Shown: in pieces, positions 45,610-57,689 of the stretch
Numbering within the stretch: the stretch's first letter is position 1
Layout: every line of letters begins with the position of its first letter
Origin: Perognathus longimembris pacificus
Lineage: Eukaryota; Chordata; Mammalia; Rodentia; Heteromyidae
Assembly: GCF_023159225.1 (NCBI RefSeq)
Contig: NC_063173.1
Location: 9,586,852-9,650,851, forward strand
Direction: 5' to 3'
Length of the DNA: 64,000 bases
Position numbers and translations under genes: made by a program
Notes under the pieces: model-generated
Seen by the model: only the letters and a program-made list of their open reading frames with translations
The model's database searches: none
What the model was told of the DNA's origin: nothing

Positions 45610-48600
45610 GAACTAATCTTACAACAGTTTTGATTGTTGCACAAACTCTTAACTGTGGTAAAAACTCATTTTTCTAGCATAAATCATATTTTTAAAAATA
45701 TGTTTTTAGCAAAGTAGTGTCACATCTCCAAAATAGGAAACAATGGACCTAATTGGTTGTAAGAAAGCATTATCCATTCTAGTAGACATCCCTACCCCAC
45801 AATCCAAGCAAGATAGGATCAGATGGGTCTCTTAGGTTCTTCCCATTGGCTTTCTAGTAGCTGTTATCATGTACATTCAAATTTACTTTCACATTAGATT
45901 ATATACTTTTGGGGGCCAGAAATGGCATTTACACATTTACAATATGACTGGTAGCTAACATAAGCTATGCTGGTGGTCTCTTGGACATAGGTCCCCAAAA
46001 TGTAATGAGAAAAAAATATTGTCAGTTGCTTTGTGTTGATACATGCTATAATAAAGTTCTTTTAAACTCAGGACAGTTTAGGACAGGAAACTTCTAGAGC
46101 TTGATGTGGTGGCAAACGCTCTTGGTCATTATGGGCAGATTAAGTCCTCCCTGGCGCCAATTCCACTAGTAAAACAGAATTTAGTTTGCCTTTTTCCAAA
46201 CAAGATTGAAGATAACCCTGAGATTATCCCCATCTCTGAGAATAAGGCTCCCTTAATGGGGATGATTTCTCAAAATTAGCATTTAAATATAAGACATACG
46301 TTTATGAGTTCCCTTATTGAAACAAGTGCACTGTATCAATTTAATTAGCCATACATTTTTGTTTGCAAAAATCAGAAACCAAGGGCATTGCACCGGCTCT
46401 CTGAAGGGCCGTTCCCAGGACTGGCAGGATTGCTAGAGGCTGAGGTTACTTCAAAAATTTAAGAAAATAAAATTACATTCACAACCACTATCAGGAAGGC
46501 TTCATCTTCATCTGCCTGCCGCTTTTTGCATACAAACAGACTTGTAATCTCTGGCTCACAGATCCATCATTAACCACGGAAAAGAGAAGGCTTCCTGCCC
46601 CCAAAATGAATTACAAGACCCTGAGAAACAACATGGATGGATGTGGCCTCACTGACACAATCCCACTAAAAATGAGATCAACTCCACATCCAGCATATGT
46701 GCCAACTATTATAACCTGATACACGTGGCACAAAAGAAGGGTGGCTCGGATGTCAACAAGGTCCTGACATGGCTGAATCTACTGTGTCTCTATAGACGTG
46801 TATATACTTATACATATTTGTTGGTTAGATCGATATGAACAATGTATAATTTCTTAAATCAAGGAATTTTCACAGAATTGTTCATTATCCAGTAATACAC
46901 ATCTATGCATCTGATAACATGCAGGACAGTTAGATAATGTGGGTTACTCTATTAGACATGGCAAAAAAAGAAGGTAACAAGGAACACGGATGACCTGAAA
47001 AGACCTGCCCTTAGTCAGAAGGGCATGAAGTCATGACTCAGTAAACATTTTGGAGAAAAAAGGAAAATAAATAACTTCTTGAAACTTCAGAACTTAAGAA
47101 TTGATTTCAGCTCATATTTTTCTGGTTATCTTACAGATTTCTACTGACTCAAACAGAAGCAAAAGGACAATAATTTTTTTCAGATAAAAATGTTCTCATT
47201 TCTTTTGATGTTATTAAACCTTTTAAGATATACTACATGGTTTTCTTACATTGTATGGCATTATGCAGGAGACTAGCTTTTGTTACTAATTCTGGGTGCC
47301 TCACGCTTTTCTCCTCCTGAAGATGCTGCTGGGTTTATGTGGTTATAGGTCTACAGATGAGTCAGTTTCATGGGTTTAAACTTTAAAGATTAATATGGCT
47401 TAAGAGGAATAGGATGGAATTCTTAACACTACAAACATTTTCCTTATTAGTAGGAAGGACATGAAATAAAACATTAACAGTTAAATTGATTAGTTTGATT
47501 GCAGAAAATGTTCATCTTTCATTTTAAAAATTCTGGTTAGTTTCTAAGCTTCTGATAAAGCACATGTACTATTTTAATATTAACACCAAGAGGTGTAGAA
47601 TAAAGACAGAATGCTGAGTTCTGAACTGTGAATAATATAAAAATACCTAAAATATTTCATCCTGAAGTCCACATGATAGAAAAGAAGAATCCATTAATAA
47701 ATATTTCATGAGCTTGAATATATATATATATATATGGATGAATGAACAACTATGTAAGTTCTGCTCACAGATAGAAAAATTTCTATAAAACTGCATTTGA
47801 AGAAAAATAAGGACAAGAAGCTTAAACCTAGAAATTTTAATAATGAAATCATGAGTAATCCAGAGAAGAAGAAAAAGGAGACAGATATAAAAGAAACCAT
47901 TTCGACTACAGGAACATCTGAGGTAAGATCAAATTTAAAAATAGCCTATAAAAAAGGCAGAAGGAAAAGAGATACCTACTTAGAACAGATTCAGAAGTGA
48001 TCTGAATTCCTCCAAATAGTACCAAGAAGCTCAAATCAAGTCTCAGGACAAACTAAATGAAAATGCTAAAGACAGAAAATATCAGTGTGCTACCCACTGA
48101 GAGTCCAAGTGGGATCGGCAACGGGGAGCTCACAGTACACGAGTGAGAGAAGGAACACATGCACACAAAGAGCTAACTCCATGGTCTTCCCTAATGATCA
48201 CATCAGAGGAAGCAATCAAGAGACTTGTTTGTGAGTAATCTTGGGAATAATTTCACTCAGAATGTAGACAAAGTGACTATGGGATATCTGATGAAAAACT
48301 GGTAGATTTGAATGGGCTCAAACTGAGAATTACTAATTACATTAAAGAAGCCTAGAACAAACCTCATCTTTGTCAGAATACTGAATAAAGGCAGACTTAC
48401 CAATTTGATTAGATACAAAGGTAAGAAGCAGAACTGACATGACAGAAATCAGGACTCTAGAATGTTCTTAGAAGAAGATGGACACTCCTATTTGTTGTTG
48501 GCAGGTATATGTTAGTCTCTTCCAAAGTTTAAAAAAATGGAGAGAGAATCAATTTCCCCATACCTTTTACTCTTAAGCTTTTCAGAACATTTGACCTCAC
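45610..48600. other. Rab38 intron, mostly unique sequence
   Basis: No confident repeat apart from a short TA run at 47718-47735. A Lys-rich 67-codon frame at 47797-48000 has no recognisable family and is probably chance in A-rich DNA. Confidence 0.45.
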
Positions 48601-48604
48601 TCAG

Positions 48605-49125
48605 AAATCAGTATGGTGAGCAGAATGCTAAGATATTCCAAATATTCCTACTAGCTGGGGGGGGGGGGGTACATGCCCATTGAGTGCAAGCAGACCTATG
48701 AATACGATGAAATAGCCCCTCCCTTCGTAGACTGCATTGTAGCTGACTAAAGAGTCTGCTCACTTGACGAATAAGCTGTCCTGTGGTGGAAAGGCCACAG
48801 GGAAAGAAACTCAAGTCAACCTTTCAATGCTAGCAATAATCCTCAATAACAGCCAGCAAGGAAACAGAAACATACCCCGACATTGCAGAGCTGAATTCTG
48901 CCAATAGCTGGATGACCTTGGAAGAGAATCCCAAGTTTCAGAAGAAAATACATCCATGGTGTGCAGAAAAGACTCTGAGCAAAGGATCCAGCTAAACTCT
49001 ACCTGAACTATAAAATAAAACACAGAAATTGCTCCTACAGAGACAGAAATCTCAAAAACTTTTTGTGAGGACTGGATTCCAAAATGCATTCCTTCAAATC
49101 TTCACTCTTGGAGTAGTTGATATTA
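48605..49125 (+). mobile_element. Possible MLT1-like LTR, highly diverged
   Basis: It starts with 'agtatggtgagcagaatgct', has 'gctggatgaccttggaagag' in the body and 'gaactataaaataaaacaca' near the end. This order recalls MaLR/MLT1 LTRs. A run of about 14 G interrupts it at 48656-48670. The family call is tentative. Confidence 0.4.
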
Positions 49126-49198
49126 CAAATGTAAGTCACGCATCCAGCTGATATTTTACTTTATAGGTAAAAACAAAATAAAAACAAACCTTGAACCA

Positions 49199-49425
49199 TT
49201 AGTGCTAGTGGACCACATCTATAATCCTAGCTACTCAGGAGGCTCAGATCTTAAAGAACCAGGTTTTAAGCCAGCCTAGGAAGTAAACTCTGTCAGACTC
49301 TTATCTCCAGGTAAACACAAAAAAGTCAGAAAAGGAGATATGGTCCAAATGTTAGAGCACCAGGCCTGAGCAAAGAAACTAAGTAAGAGAGAAGTACTTA
49401 GTGCAAACCCCAGTACAGGGACAAA
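49199..49425 (+). mobile_element. 7SL-like + Geo dimeric SINE
   Basis: The left half reads 'tataatcctagctactcagg' and the right half is a diverged Geo unit. The tail is an AATA repeat. Confidence 0.85.
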
Positions 49426-49460
49426 AATAATAAATAAATACATAAATAAATAATAAGTAA
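49426..49460 (+). repeat. (AATA)n at the SINE tail
   Basis: Short run of aataaataaata-type units extending the tail of the preceding SINE. Confidence 0.8.
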
Positions 49461-49469
49461 CTAAGTACA

Positions 49470-51345
49470 ATATAATAAAACTAGAAAGATAGATTAAAAC
49501 CATAGAATAAAAATAAATACATAGTCGAAATATTTTAAAGTTATCAATAGCTTAAATACATAAAACTTCATTTGACAGCATATTATTTGCAGTATGTGGA
49601 AACTTTTAGCTGATCAGAAGGGCAGAATGTCAATAGTTTGATACAACTGTACAAAATAAATGAATATAGCACAATTCCATATAAAACAGAAATACTGCCA
49701 CCTAGGCTGGGAAAGTTAGGGCTACTCTTTTTTTATACTCTGTTCTATCCTTGATCCATAGCTCTGACCAGTCCACTGACTAGACCAGGCAGAGAGGAAA
49801 GCAGAACAAGAAGGGCTCTTAAAACCATTTCACATGGATAGCTACAGGAATTTTCAACAAAGAGAAGTCTTGGATCAAAGAAATAATTTTGTACTGGACA
49901 TGGTGAATACCAAATACAAAAATAGATCTTCAAAACTTAGAAAATACAAAAGCTATATACAAAAATGCCATATATATTATAACTTGGAATGAACATCCTC
50001 ATAAAGTAACAGAAAGCAGTTTCTCATCATAAAGTTGCTGGATATTTTGGCTTTTTGTGGACTTGAAAATTGTACTTGCATATTGCACTCTGAATTATAT
50101 TTAACTGTTTGTAAGTGCTCTAAACCTTGGTCAAAGTCTTGCTCCCAATCATACCCTAGATACCTCTGACCAATGCTAAAACTCCTGGTGATTTAAAAGA
50201 AAACTCCCTCTTGATAGTTCAGGGGGAGGTAATCATCTAATCCCTTTATTTTCCTACTTTGACTCTTAGACTCATTCACTAGCAGTTTTTTTGAGTTAGG
50301 AAATCAATGTTTCATAATCTGCAGATTATCCTATCCTACATAATTAATAATTAATAATTATACTATCCTACATAATTTCAGTTTATTGCTTAGAAGGAAA
50401 AGAAGGTGAGAACTGATTTTCTCAAGTGACTTTACTAGAGTTATTCAGCAACAGAAGGCCACTACCAGGCCCCTTGTAGCTCTTCTACTTCCCTTCTCTG
50501 AGGTCTCATTTTCCTATCTGACTATTGTTAGTCTTTAATAATCATTCCCTAGGTAATCTCAATAAAAGCTTTAAATACCATCTGCATTCTCATAGCCTTC
50601 AAAGATCTATCTGCAGCTACACTTCTGGTTTACCAGTAGTGTTGTCTCAAGTAGAAAATTCAAAGTGATAGAAAATTAGAAAAGTTTCAAAAGAGAATTT
50701 CCTTTCTCTAGAGCAATCTTTAAGGGAAAATATACTTTTTGTAAAATGACTCCACTTTATTTAGTCCAAGGAAATGGATTTATAACTCTTCCATGTTCTG
50801 CCATGGCTTTTCTAAATTATTCTTAGGACTGTCTACACATCTTGGAATCTCTCTAGGCACAGCAGGCTAACATGGGCCCTGAGCACTACCCAGCATGGTA
50901 GGTCAGTGGAGACAGCTGAGGAGCTGCTGCTCCTCGCTTAAGTCTAATGGGATATCGATTTCCCCCAATTCCAGCAGGCTTTACCAAAAAATCAATACTT
51001 CACTAGCAGTGAAGCAGACAGAGATGAAATGGAAGGCCTTGGAAGGATAGGGCTGTCACCCACAAATCAAGGATGCCTCAAAGATGGCAAACAAGATCTA
51101 TCAAAGAAGGCAAAGCACCACAAAACAGAGGACAGGCAAAATCGATACAGAAAACAATGAAGTAACAGAGGAGAAAGAAGGCAAACATGTCTTAATAATG
51201 AAACTCCTTTTAAAATAAGAAAGCAGCATTTCCCAGTGTTAAAAGGAAAGGGATTTGACACTGGTTTAGACACAAGAGAAAGAGCCATAGGACCTTTGTC
51301 TATATTTACTAAAGTAGGAAGTTGAGATCAAAATTACCAAGGTGA
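49470..51345. other. Rab38 intron, mostly unique sequence
   Basis: Nothing recognised. A small local duplication (actatcctacataatt type) surrounds a taattaataattaataatta run near 50330-50380. Confidence 0.45.
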
Positions 51346-51349
51346 GTCA

Positions 51350-51480
51350 ATCAGGCACAAATTTAAATCCTAGTGTTAATACTAGCTGGCTTGTTATGGG
51401 TAAAGTAATTATGCCCTGCTGTAGTTAACGTCCTATATTACAAAATGAATATAAACCAACACTGATTTTAAAATAAAATA
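51350..51480 (+). mobile_element. Probable MIR fragment
   Basis: The run 'taaatcctagtgttaatactagctggcttg', then 'gggtaaagtaatta' and 'tattacaaaatgaatat', matches the MIR order at low identity. Confidence 0.5.
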
Positions 51481-51756
51481 AGAGAAATGAGGTGATCAAA
51501 AGTAAGGTAGATGTACAAAAATAGAATGGCCACTTCCCAGTTAAGAGCAGAAAGTGTGATCATTTCTTTTCCTTACCAAAATTCTGCAAGAAGAAAAAAA
51601 AGATCAAAGGAATTAAATATTTCAAAGACAATCTCAAGGATTAAGACAATGAGAAAGTATATATTGGTATGCGAGAAATTTCAATACAGTTTTAGAAATC
51701 TGGAAGTAATCAAGCAATAGTAGTGGGCTTATTAGTACATAGACAAAATGTGTAGA

Positions 51757-51835
51757 ACGCTGGTGGCATGGCTTAGAGGTACAACACCACACTAGCAAGT
51801 ATGAGGTCCAAGTTCAAACTCCAGTACCACAAAAA
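51757..51835 (+). mobile_element. ID-like monomer
   Basis: The stretch 'ggcatggcttagaggtacaa' to 'caagttcaaactccagtacc' keeps the A-box and B-box positions of an ID/tRNA-derived monomer. It has no Geo-type insertion. Confidence 0.65.
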
Positions 51836-52573
51836 GGATGAATAATAAAGGTTGCATGGGGGAGAGGGGGACAATAAGAGAGGCAGCCCATTCCATAGCA
51901 CCAGTAGGTGCCATGAGTCTCATAGAAAGGGCAGTTGAAATCAGAAAGACTGTTAGAAAGTCAGAATAGAGCTGTCATCCCCATTCCTTCTGCATTCTTC
52001 CACAGTGAACACAAACAGATCAGCCAGTATATCTCAAGTGAATTCATCCTATGAATAACCTTATGTTTTCATACGCAGAAACTATAACTAAAAATATGAC
52101 AGTATAGAAGAGGGACTACTGGCATAGAAATCAGTAGGAATGGGAGAATAAAGACAATGGGATGGGAATGAATATGATCAAAGTACATAATATGTATATA
52201 ATGAAAAGAGAATAAACTCATAAAAATTATAAAAGGGGAGAAGGATAAGAAAGAGTAACAGGAGGCATAAATATGATCCAACCACATTACATGCATGTTT
52301 GGGAATCTAAAAAAATTGTACAATTAATATGTATTAATAGAAATGTTTTAATTAAAGTGTCATGAGATTCAATAGACACCAACTAATGTCCCTCTGTAGA
52401 TGGTGTGGGGCTGAAAAAGTCAACTGAAAATCTTCAATATCACTCAAGACCCCATAACTCGCCCTCCCTGGGAGAGAAGTATTCTGTAGAGAAGTGGTCT
52501 CCAGTATTTGGAAGTTCCCAGTGATTCCCAACCAGAACTGAAATCCACTTATCAGAAATCAACTTAATTTCAT

Positions 52574-52960
52574 CAGGTGACACAGGCTCACACCTGTAAT
52601 CCTAGCTACTCAGGAGGCTGAGATGTGAGGACCGAGATTCAACGTCAGCCTGGGCAGACAAATCTGAACAACTCTTATTTTCATTTAGCTAGAGAAAGAG
52701 AGGAAGGAAAGAAGGAAGGAAATGAAGGGGGAGGGAGGGGGGAGAGAAAGAGAGAGGGAAGGAAGGAAGGAAGGAAGGAAGGAAGGAAGGAAGGAAGGAA
52801 GGAAGGAAGGAAGGAAGGAAGGAAGGAAGGAAGGAAGGAAGGAAGGGGAGAGAAAGAAACCAGAAGTAAAAGTGCAGTTCAAGTAGTAGATCCTCAGCCT
52901 TGAGCAAAAATGATAAGCAAGAGTACAAGGTCCTGAGTTCAAGCCCCAGTAAAGGCACAA
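52574..52960 (+). mobile_element. 7SL-like + Geo SINE with a GGAA microsatellite in its linker
   Basis: The 7SL-like half ends near 52690 ('aacaactcttattttcattta') and the Geo half starts near 52857 ('aaaccagaagtaaaagtgcag'). Between them lies a purine tract of about 160 bp in place of the normal 15-20 nt linker. A second GGAA run forms the tail. Confidence 0.92.
52694..52856 (+). repeat. (GGAA)n inside a SINE linker
   Basis: Mixed GA-rich sequence leads into about 22 perfect GGAA units (52757-52844). It occupies the A-rich linker of the surrounding SINE. Confidence 0.96.
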
Positions 52961-53005
52961 GGAAGGAAGGAAGAAAGGAAGAAAGAAGGAAGGAGATAGA
53001 AAGAA
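52961..53005 (+). repeat. GGAA/GAAA-rich SINE tail
   Basis: The tail of the SINE at 52574-52960 is a short GGAA/GAAA run. Confidence 0.85.
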
Positions 53006-53134
53006 AGAGAAATTTGCACGATAGAAACAAGCTCTTCAAAATTCAAACTATGATTGCTAAAACTAGACAGTATATAAAAGACTCAAAAAACAAAATCTAA
53101 GAAATACACGGAGTTCAAAAAATTAAACTCTCAA

Positions 53135-53925
53135 AGAAACAACAAATTCAATTAATAAATGGGCTAGGGACTTAGAGACTTCTCAGGAGAGGGGAAAAAA
53201 AAAATGGCCTATAGACACATGAACACCTCTGGCCAGAAAGGAAATGCCAATCAAAGCAACACTGACATTCCACCTCACCCTAGTCAGAATGGCCATTATC
53301 AAGAAAATAAATAATAACAAATGCTGGTGGGAATGAGGCCAATGGGGAACTCTTTTACCCTGTCAATAAGAATAAATGCTTGTACACACACACAATAGAA
53401 TTTTACCATCCATGAGAAGAAATGATATAGTACCATTCATAAGGAAATGGAAGACTTGGAATTATATTAATTGAAGTAAGACAGACCCAGAAAAACAAAG
53501 ATTATATGGTTTCTCTCTCTAGTGGTAAACAGAATGTGCCTATAAACCTATAAGTAAACACCGTGGGTGACATGCAAGTAGTTACAAATGAATTAACTGA
53601 ATTATAATAGACAGGATGGAGAGCTTAAACAGTATCAATTGTTAGAAAGACTAAAAGTCCAACAAAATTGACACCAAGAAATGGGTACTTGCAAAGGAGG
53701 AAAGAGGAAGAATTCAGTCAAGAACTCATTGTAGGGCTGGGGATATAGCCTAGTGGCAAGCGTGCCTGCCTCGGATACACGAGGCCCTAGGTTCGATTCC
53801 CCAGCACCACATATACAGAAAACGGCCAGAAGCGGCGCTATGGCTCAAGTGGCAGAGTGCTAGCCTTGAGCGGGAAGAAGCCAGGGACAGTGCTCAGGCC
53901 CTGAGTCCAAGGCCCAGGACTGGCC

Positions 53926-53956
<31 letters not shown>

Positions 53957-54130
53957 CATTGTATACACAGCAAAACTGAGAAATGTAAAGCAAGGAGTGG
54001 ATGGAAGGGGGGGTAAGATGGTCACTTGAAGGGGTGACACAGATCAAGATACATGGTACTCATATACTGCTTTTTTTTCAGTGACACATCCCTTGTACAA
54101 CTACTTATAGATAATAAAAAAGAATAAAAT
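53135..54130 (+). mobile_element. L1: ORF2 end and 3' UTR, interrupted by a SINE
   Basis: It begins in ORF2 ('aaatgggctagggacttagag', 'aatgctggtgggaatgaggcc') with internal deletions, then the 3' UTR up to 'caactacttatagataataa'. The IDL-Geo SINE at 53734-53949 splits the 3' UTR. All frames are broken. Confidence 0.9.
53734..53949 (+). mobile_element. IDL-Geo SINE, younger subtype
   Basis: Full length with a long A tail. The perfect 14-bp duplication aagaactcattgta is at 53720-53733 and 53950-53963, inside L1 3' UTR. It has the 'cggatacacgagg', 'ccctaggttcg' and 'gagcgggaagaag' markers and is nearly identical to the copy at 61910. Confidence 0.97.
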
Positions 54131-54139
54131 ATGTCATAC

Positions 54140-54740
54140 CACCATAAAAGTAGCTCAGAAATATATAACCATGAGAGCATATGCTTTGTTCTACCTTTAT
54201 TAAAACTATTACTTTGTAAATATATCATTGACACGCATGCTATGTTTACTTTCTCATTATGAGTAATATATATGCAATTTTAAAAAAGAAATACACAGAA
54301 TGAAATAAAAATTAAGAAGTGATGAAAATATGTGAGAAAAATCTGGGTTTACAGATGTAGTTCCAAGTCAGGGGTCCTAAAGAATGACAATGATAACAAT
54401 AATACAAGGTAGAAAATGATCCAAGAAATACTATTTTTCAGAGCATGAGTTTCTAAGTTGAAAGACCTTACAGAATTCAGAAAAAGAAATGAAGAACAGT
54501 TCATTTAGACAGCATTAGGCTAGGAATAAAGAGATAAACACAAACAAAACAATAGAAGCTTTTCATACAAAACCTGAGATTCAGAATTACATAAAACCTC
54601 TACAGAGCAACACTAAGTGTTATGCGACAGTGGCACAATGCCTTCAAGCTAGAAGGAGAAATCACTTGAAACTTATTTCTTTCCCCATCCAGAGAATTGG
54701 AACCCTGTAAGGCTAAGAACAGGCATACATGAATATATCA
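54140..54740. other. Rab38 intron, nothing recognised
   Basis: AT-rich sequence without recognisable repeats. Confidence 0.45.
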
Positions 54741-54747
54741 AGGGCTG

Positions 54748-54794
54748 GGGGGGGGGGGGGGCAGGGCGGGGCGGGGGCGGGGGGGCGGGGGCGT
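54748..54794 (+). repeat. G-run and (GGGGC)-like low-complexity tract
   Basis: About 16 consecutive G followed by GGGCGGGG-type repeats and a few CpG sites. It has several possible G-quadruplex arrangements on the plus strand, which is the Rab38 template strand. Confidence 0.95.
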
Positions 54795-55169
54795 CGGTGC
54801 AGCTTTTATTAAGCAGTTGTAGAGTGCTGTGTTCCAGTCAACTAAGGAATAGAATAAGGATCTAGGGAGAAAGCAGGCAACCCCACACAGCAGGACAGCC
54901 AAGACTAGTGCCAGGCTTGCACCTGGAGGCTACCTACACAGGACCTTCAAAACACAGTGGATTTACAAAGCAGAAACTGGGCCTGGAGACGACCAGAACA
55001 AAATTGTACTTAAGAGAATGGATAATTTGGTGGGAAAGTTTTAAAGAACATTAGGACTGAAATTTGACCCAGGATAAACATGAATGGCAAATTATGTAAG
55101 GGAATAATATTTTCTGGTTCAACTAACAGCATTGATAGAACTCCACTAGCAAGCTGTGATCATGGGGAA

Positions 55170-55768
55170 AAGTTAAACGCCAGTAAGGTAGTCCCTACCT
55201 GTAATCCTAGCTACTTAAGAGGCTGAGGCTTGTGGTAGAAAAATCCAAAAGACTCTTATCATCAATGAACCACTAGAACAGACAGACATTGTTAGGAAAA
55301 TGAGGGAGAATGGATAAGGAATAGGCTGGATTTGATCGTCCACAGACGAGGGTTGTTTATTGAGGAGCAGCTTCCCGCGGTTTGGAGGTCGTGCGAGGAA
55401 CTGGATTTGGGGGTGCGCTGATAGAGGGCTTAACAAGGAAGCAGAAAATAGAAAATGGGCTATGGTCTCTTGGGGGCTCGAGCAGGGCAATGTCCTTGAC
55501 CAGGCCCAGAGTGGAATGCTCAACTGGGGTGAGGGGCTATTGTCCTCTGGGGACCAAGGGTGATGTCCTTGGCCAGGCCCAGAGGGGAATAACTGCCTGC
55601 CGACAGGCAGGGGGTCAAGCCTGTTCGTGCACACCTGGTGTCTTGCTTGACCTAGGAGAATAAGGCAGGAATCAGTTCTTCAGAAGGAGTGATAGCTCAA
55701 GTGGTAAAGCACCGGCCCTACGCAAAGGGAGAGCGCCAGGTCCTGAGTTCAAGTAGAAGTACAATAAA
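55170..55768 (+). mobile_element. 7SL-like + Geo SINE split by an LTR
   Basis: The 7SL half and linker run to about 55289 ('cctgtaatcctagctacttaag' to 'ccactagaacagacag'). The Geo half resumes at 55683 ('gaaggagtgatagctcaagtgg') and ends near 55768, where an AATG repeat takes over. The break falls in the linker. Confidence 0.85.
55290..55682 (-). mobile_element. Solo LTR of an endogenous retrovirus, family unassigned
   Basis: The segment separates two halves of one SINE and, on the minus strand, starts TG and ends CTAACA. It has an AATAAA signal at 55361-55356 about 65 bp before its end. It holds a partial internal duplication of 'gtccttgnccaggcccagag' near 55490 and 55566. No gag, pol or env sequence is present. 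I could not find a clean target duplication, so the exact ends are approximate. Confidence 0.65.
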
Positions 55769-55800
55769 AATGAATGAATGAATGAGTGAATGAATGAATC
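55769..55800 (+). repeat. (AATG)n at the SINE tail
   Basis: About eight AATG units with one variant, extending the split SINE's tail. Confidence 0.9.
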
Positions 55801-55914
55801 AGTTAAACTCTCATATAGCATGGCACGTTATGAGCGGGGGGGGTAGCTAAATCTCTTAAATCATGAAAATGTAACATTGAACACATGGAATGAGAAAAAA
55901 ATGAAATAGCTGAA

Positions 55915-56095
55915 TAGAGAAAGCTGGGTTTGAAACTTAACTCTGCCACTTGCTAATCATATGGTCTTGGGTAAATCTTGTAATTTTTCTCAATGTTCAC
56001 ATTCTATGCTGTAGAATAATTATAACAATAATGTCTGTTTCGAATGATTTTGTGAGAAATATGTAAAATTAAGTTATCAATCAATCACACAGGGC
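55915..56095 (+). mobile_element. MIR
   Basis: Clear MIR order: 'gggtttgaaacttaactctg', 'ccacttgctaatcatatggtcttgggtaaa' as adjoining blocks, then 'gattttgtgagaaatatg'. Confidence 0.85.
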
Positions 56096-56119
56096 AAGGT
56101 CCAGTTAAGAGAAGCGTGT

Positions 56120-56232
56120 CTGGCTGGGCATGGTGGCACACGGGTAATCTTAACATTTGGGATGCCGGTCAGGAAGATTGTGAGTTCCAGCTAGCCTAGG
56201 ATACCTAACCACACTCCTGAAGAAACTCAAAA
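56120..56232 (+). mobile_element. B1 monomer
   Basis: A typical B1: 'ggctgggcatggtggcacac', 'gattgtgagttccagctagcc' and an A-rich end. It is the clearest monomeric 7SL-derived B1 in the window. Confidence 0.88.
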
Positions 56233-56235
56233 AAG

Positions 56236-56450
56236 GCTGGGTGCCTGTGGCTCACGACTATAATCCTAGCTCCTCAGGATGCTGGAAAATCAAGGCTTGG
56301 AACCAGCTGGGGCACATAAGAGAGAGTCTCTGAGAAATTCTTATCTCCAAATAATCAGCAAAAAGTGAAATGAACTGTAGAGCCCCAGCCATGGTGAAAA
56401 AGCGGATCAAGAGCACAAGGCTTAGAGTTTAAGTCCCAGTACCAGAAAAA
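56236..56450 (+). mobile_element. 7SL-like + Geo dimeric SINE
   Basis: Starts three bases after the B1 monomer ('ggctgggtgcctgtggctca') and ends with 'gtttaagtcccagtaccag' and an A tail. The Geo half is diverged. Confidence 0.82.
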
Positions 56451-56611
56451 AAAATGAAAAAGAAACCAAAGAAAGAAAAGAGAAAAAAAAAGTATGTACT
56501 TTATTAATTTAAGTTTTCACTTCCATTAAGATTCTTCATGGCATTTCCTTAGGCATTTTCTGATGTCTCACAGGAAATTTTAAGAGTACAGTAGTAGTAT
56601 CATGTTCTTTT

Positions 56612-57045
56612 AAAAAAAATTTATTTTATTGTCAAAGTGATGTACAGAGATGTTACAGTTTCATACGTTAGGCCTTGGGTACATTTCTTGTACTATTTGT
56701 TACCTCCTCCCTCATTGCCCCCTCCGCCCTCCCCCTTTCCCTCTTTCCCCATGAGTTGTTCAGTTGGTTTACACCAAATGGTTTTGCAAGTATTGCTTTT
56801 GGAGTCGTTTGTCTTTTTATCCTTTTTCTCTTGATTTTGGTATTCCCTTTCACTTCCCTAGTTCTAATACCAGTATACACGGTTTCTCTGTATCTCAAAT
56901 GAGATACAGAGACAGGAAGGGGATACAAGAGGATCATCAACAATAGAAGCTACGGTTTCACATGGCATGTGGAAAGTAATTACAACAGTGATGTAACAGT
57001 CGTTTCCATAACATGGAGTTCATTTCACTTAGCATCATCTTATAA
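56612..57045 (-). mobile_element. 5'-truncated L1 3' UTR
   Basis: The reversed 3' end 'tttattgtcaaagtgatgta' is followed by 'ggtttacaccaaatggtttt' and 'ggagttcatttcacttagca', collinear with the copy at 2049-2661. Open frames on it (for example 56668-56943) are not coding. Confidence 0.9.
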
Positions 57046-57059
57046 CACATAGTTATAAG

Positions 57060-57610
57060 ATGAAAGGCTTGTCTGTTTCATAAAACCTAGGGATTCCAAA
57101 GTATGATTCCTAAGGCTCCACTGCAAAAGCTCCATTAAATAATTCTTCCTGATCCTTGAGGCCTCGGGGGACGCTGACCAAGCATCAAGGAAGTGGCTTC
57201 AAGTGCCAAGGTACCAGCTTTTCCTTCCAGCTCTCTTTCACAGAGCTGACCGCTTTTGTGGACCTTCACACTGCACAGTAGTTCTTTGCTTCGTGGGTTT
57301 TCTCGAGAAGACTGGGAAACTACTGCAAAGAAACTATGTCCACAATGACCAGTGGCTCAATCCTGGGTCACATTTTACCTGCACATATTTGAGGGCTGCT
57401 CTGGGAATGAATGAGTTTAATAGGCAAATGAATGAAATGTAAAAAAATACATGGAATAACTAGTACACTCCGATCCCCTCCATCCATCGATGACATTCGA
57501 ACCAAGGCAGCTTCAGCTTTAACAAAACCACGCGTGGCCCTACATCACACATCTACTCAAGAATGCATCGCGCTCACTGGACTGGACCTGAAGCTTCAGT
57601 TTGTTGTCTC
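57060..57610. other. Rab38 intron, nothing recognised
   Basis: Unique-looking sequence with two unsupported open frames (57203-57442 and 57432-57734). Confidence 0.45.
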
Positions 57611-57618
57611 CATGGAAA

Positions 57619-57619
57619 A

Positions 57620-57667
<48 letters not shown>
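57619..57667 (+). repeat. (CA)n microsatellite
   Basis: About 24 perfect CA units. Confidence 0.97.
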
Positions 57668-57670
<3 letters not shown>

Positions 57671-57689
57671 CCTCCTGGAAGACTTTCTT

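Noticed and set aside
47797..48000. Lys-rich 67-codon frame.
   Set aside because: A-rich DNA gives Lys-rich frames by chance; there is no motif or splice context.
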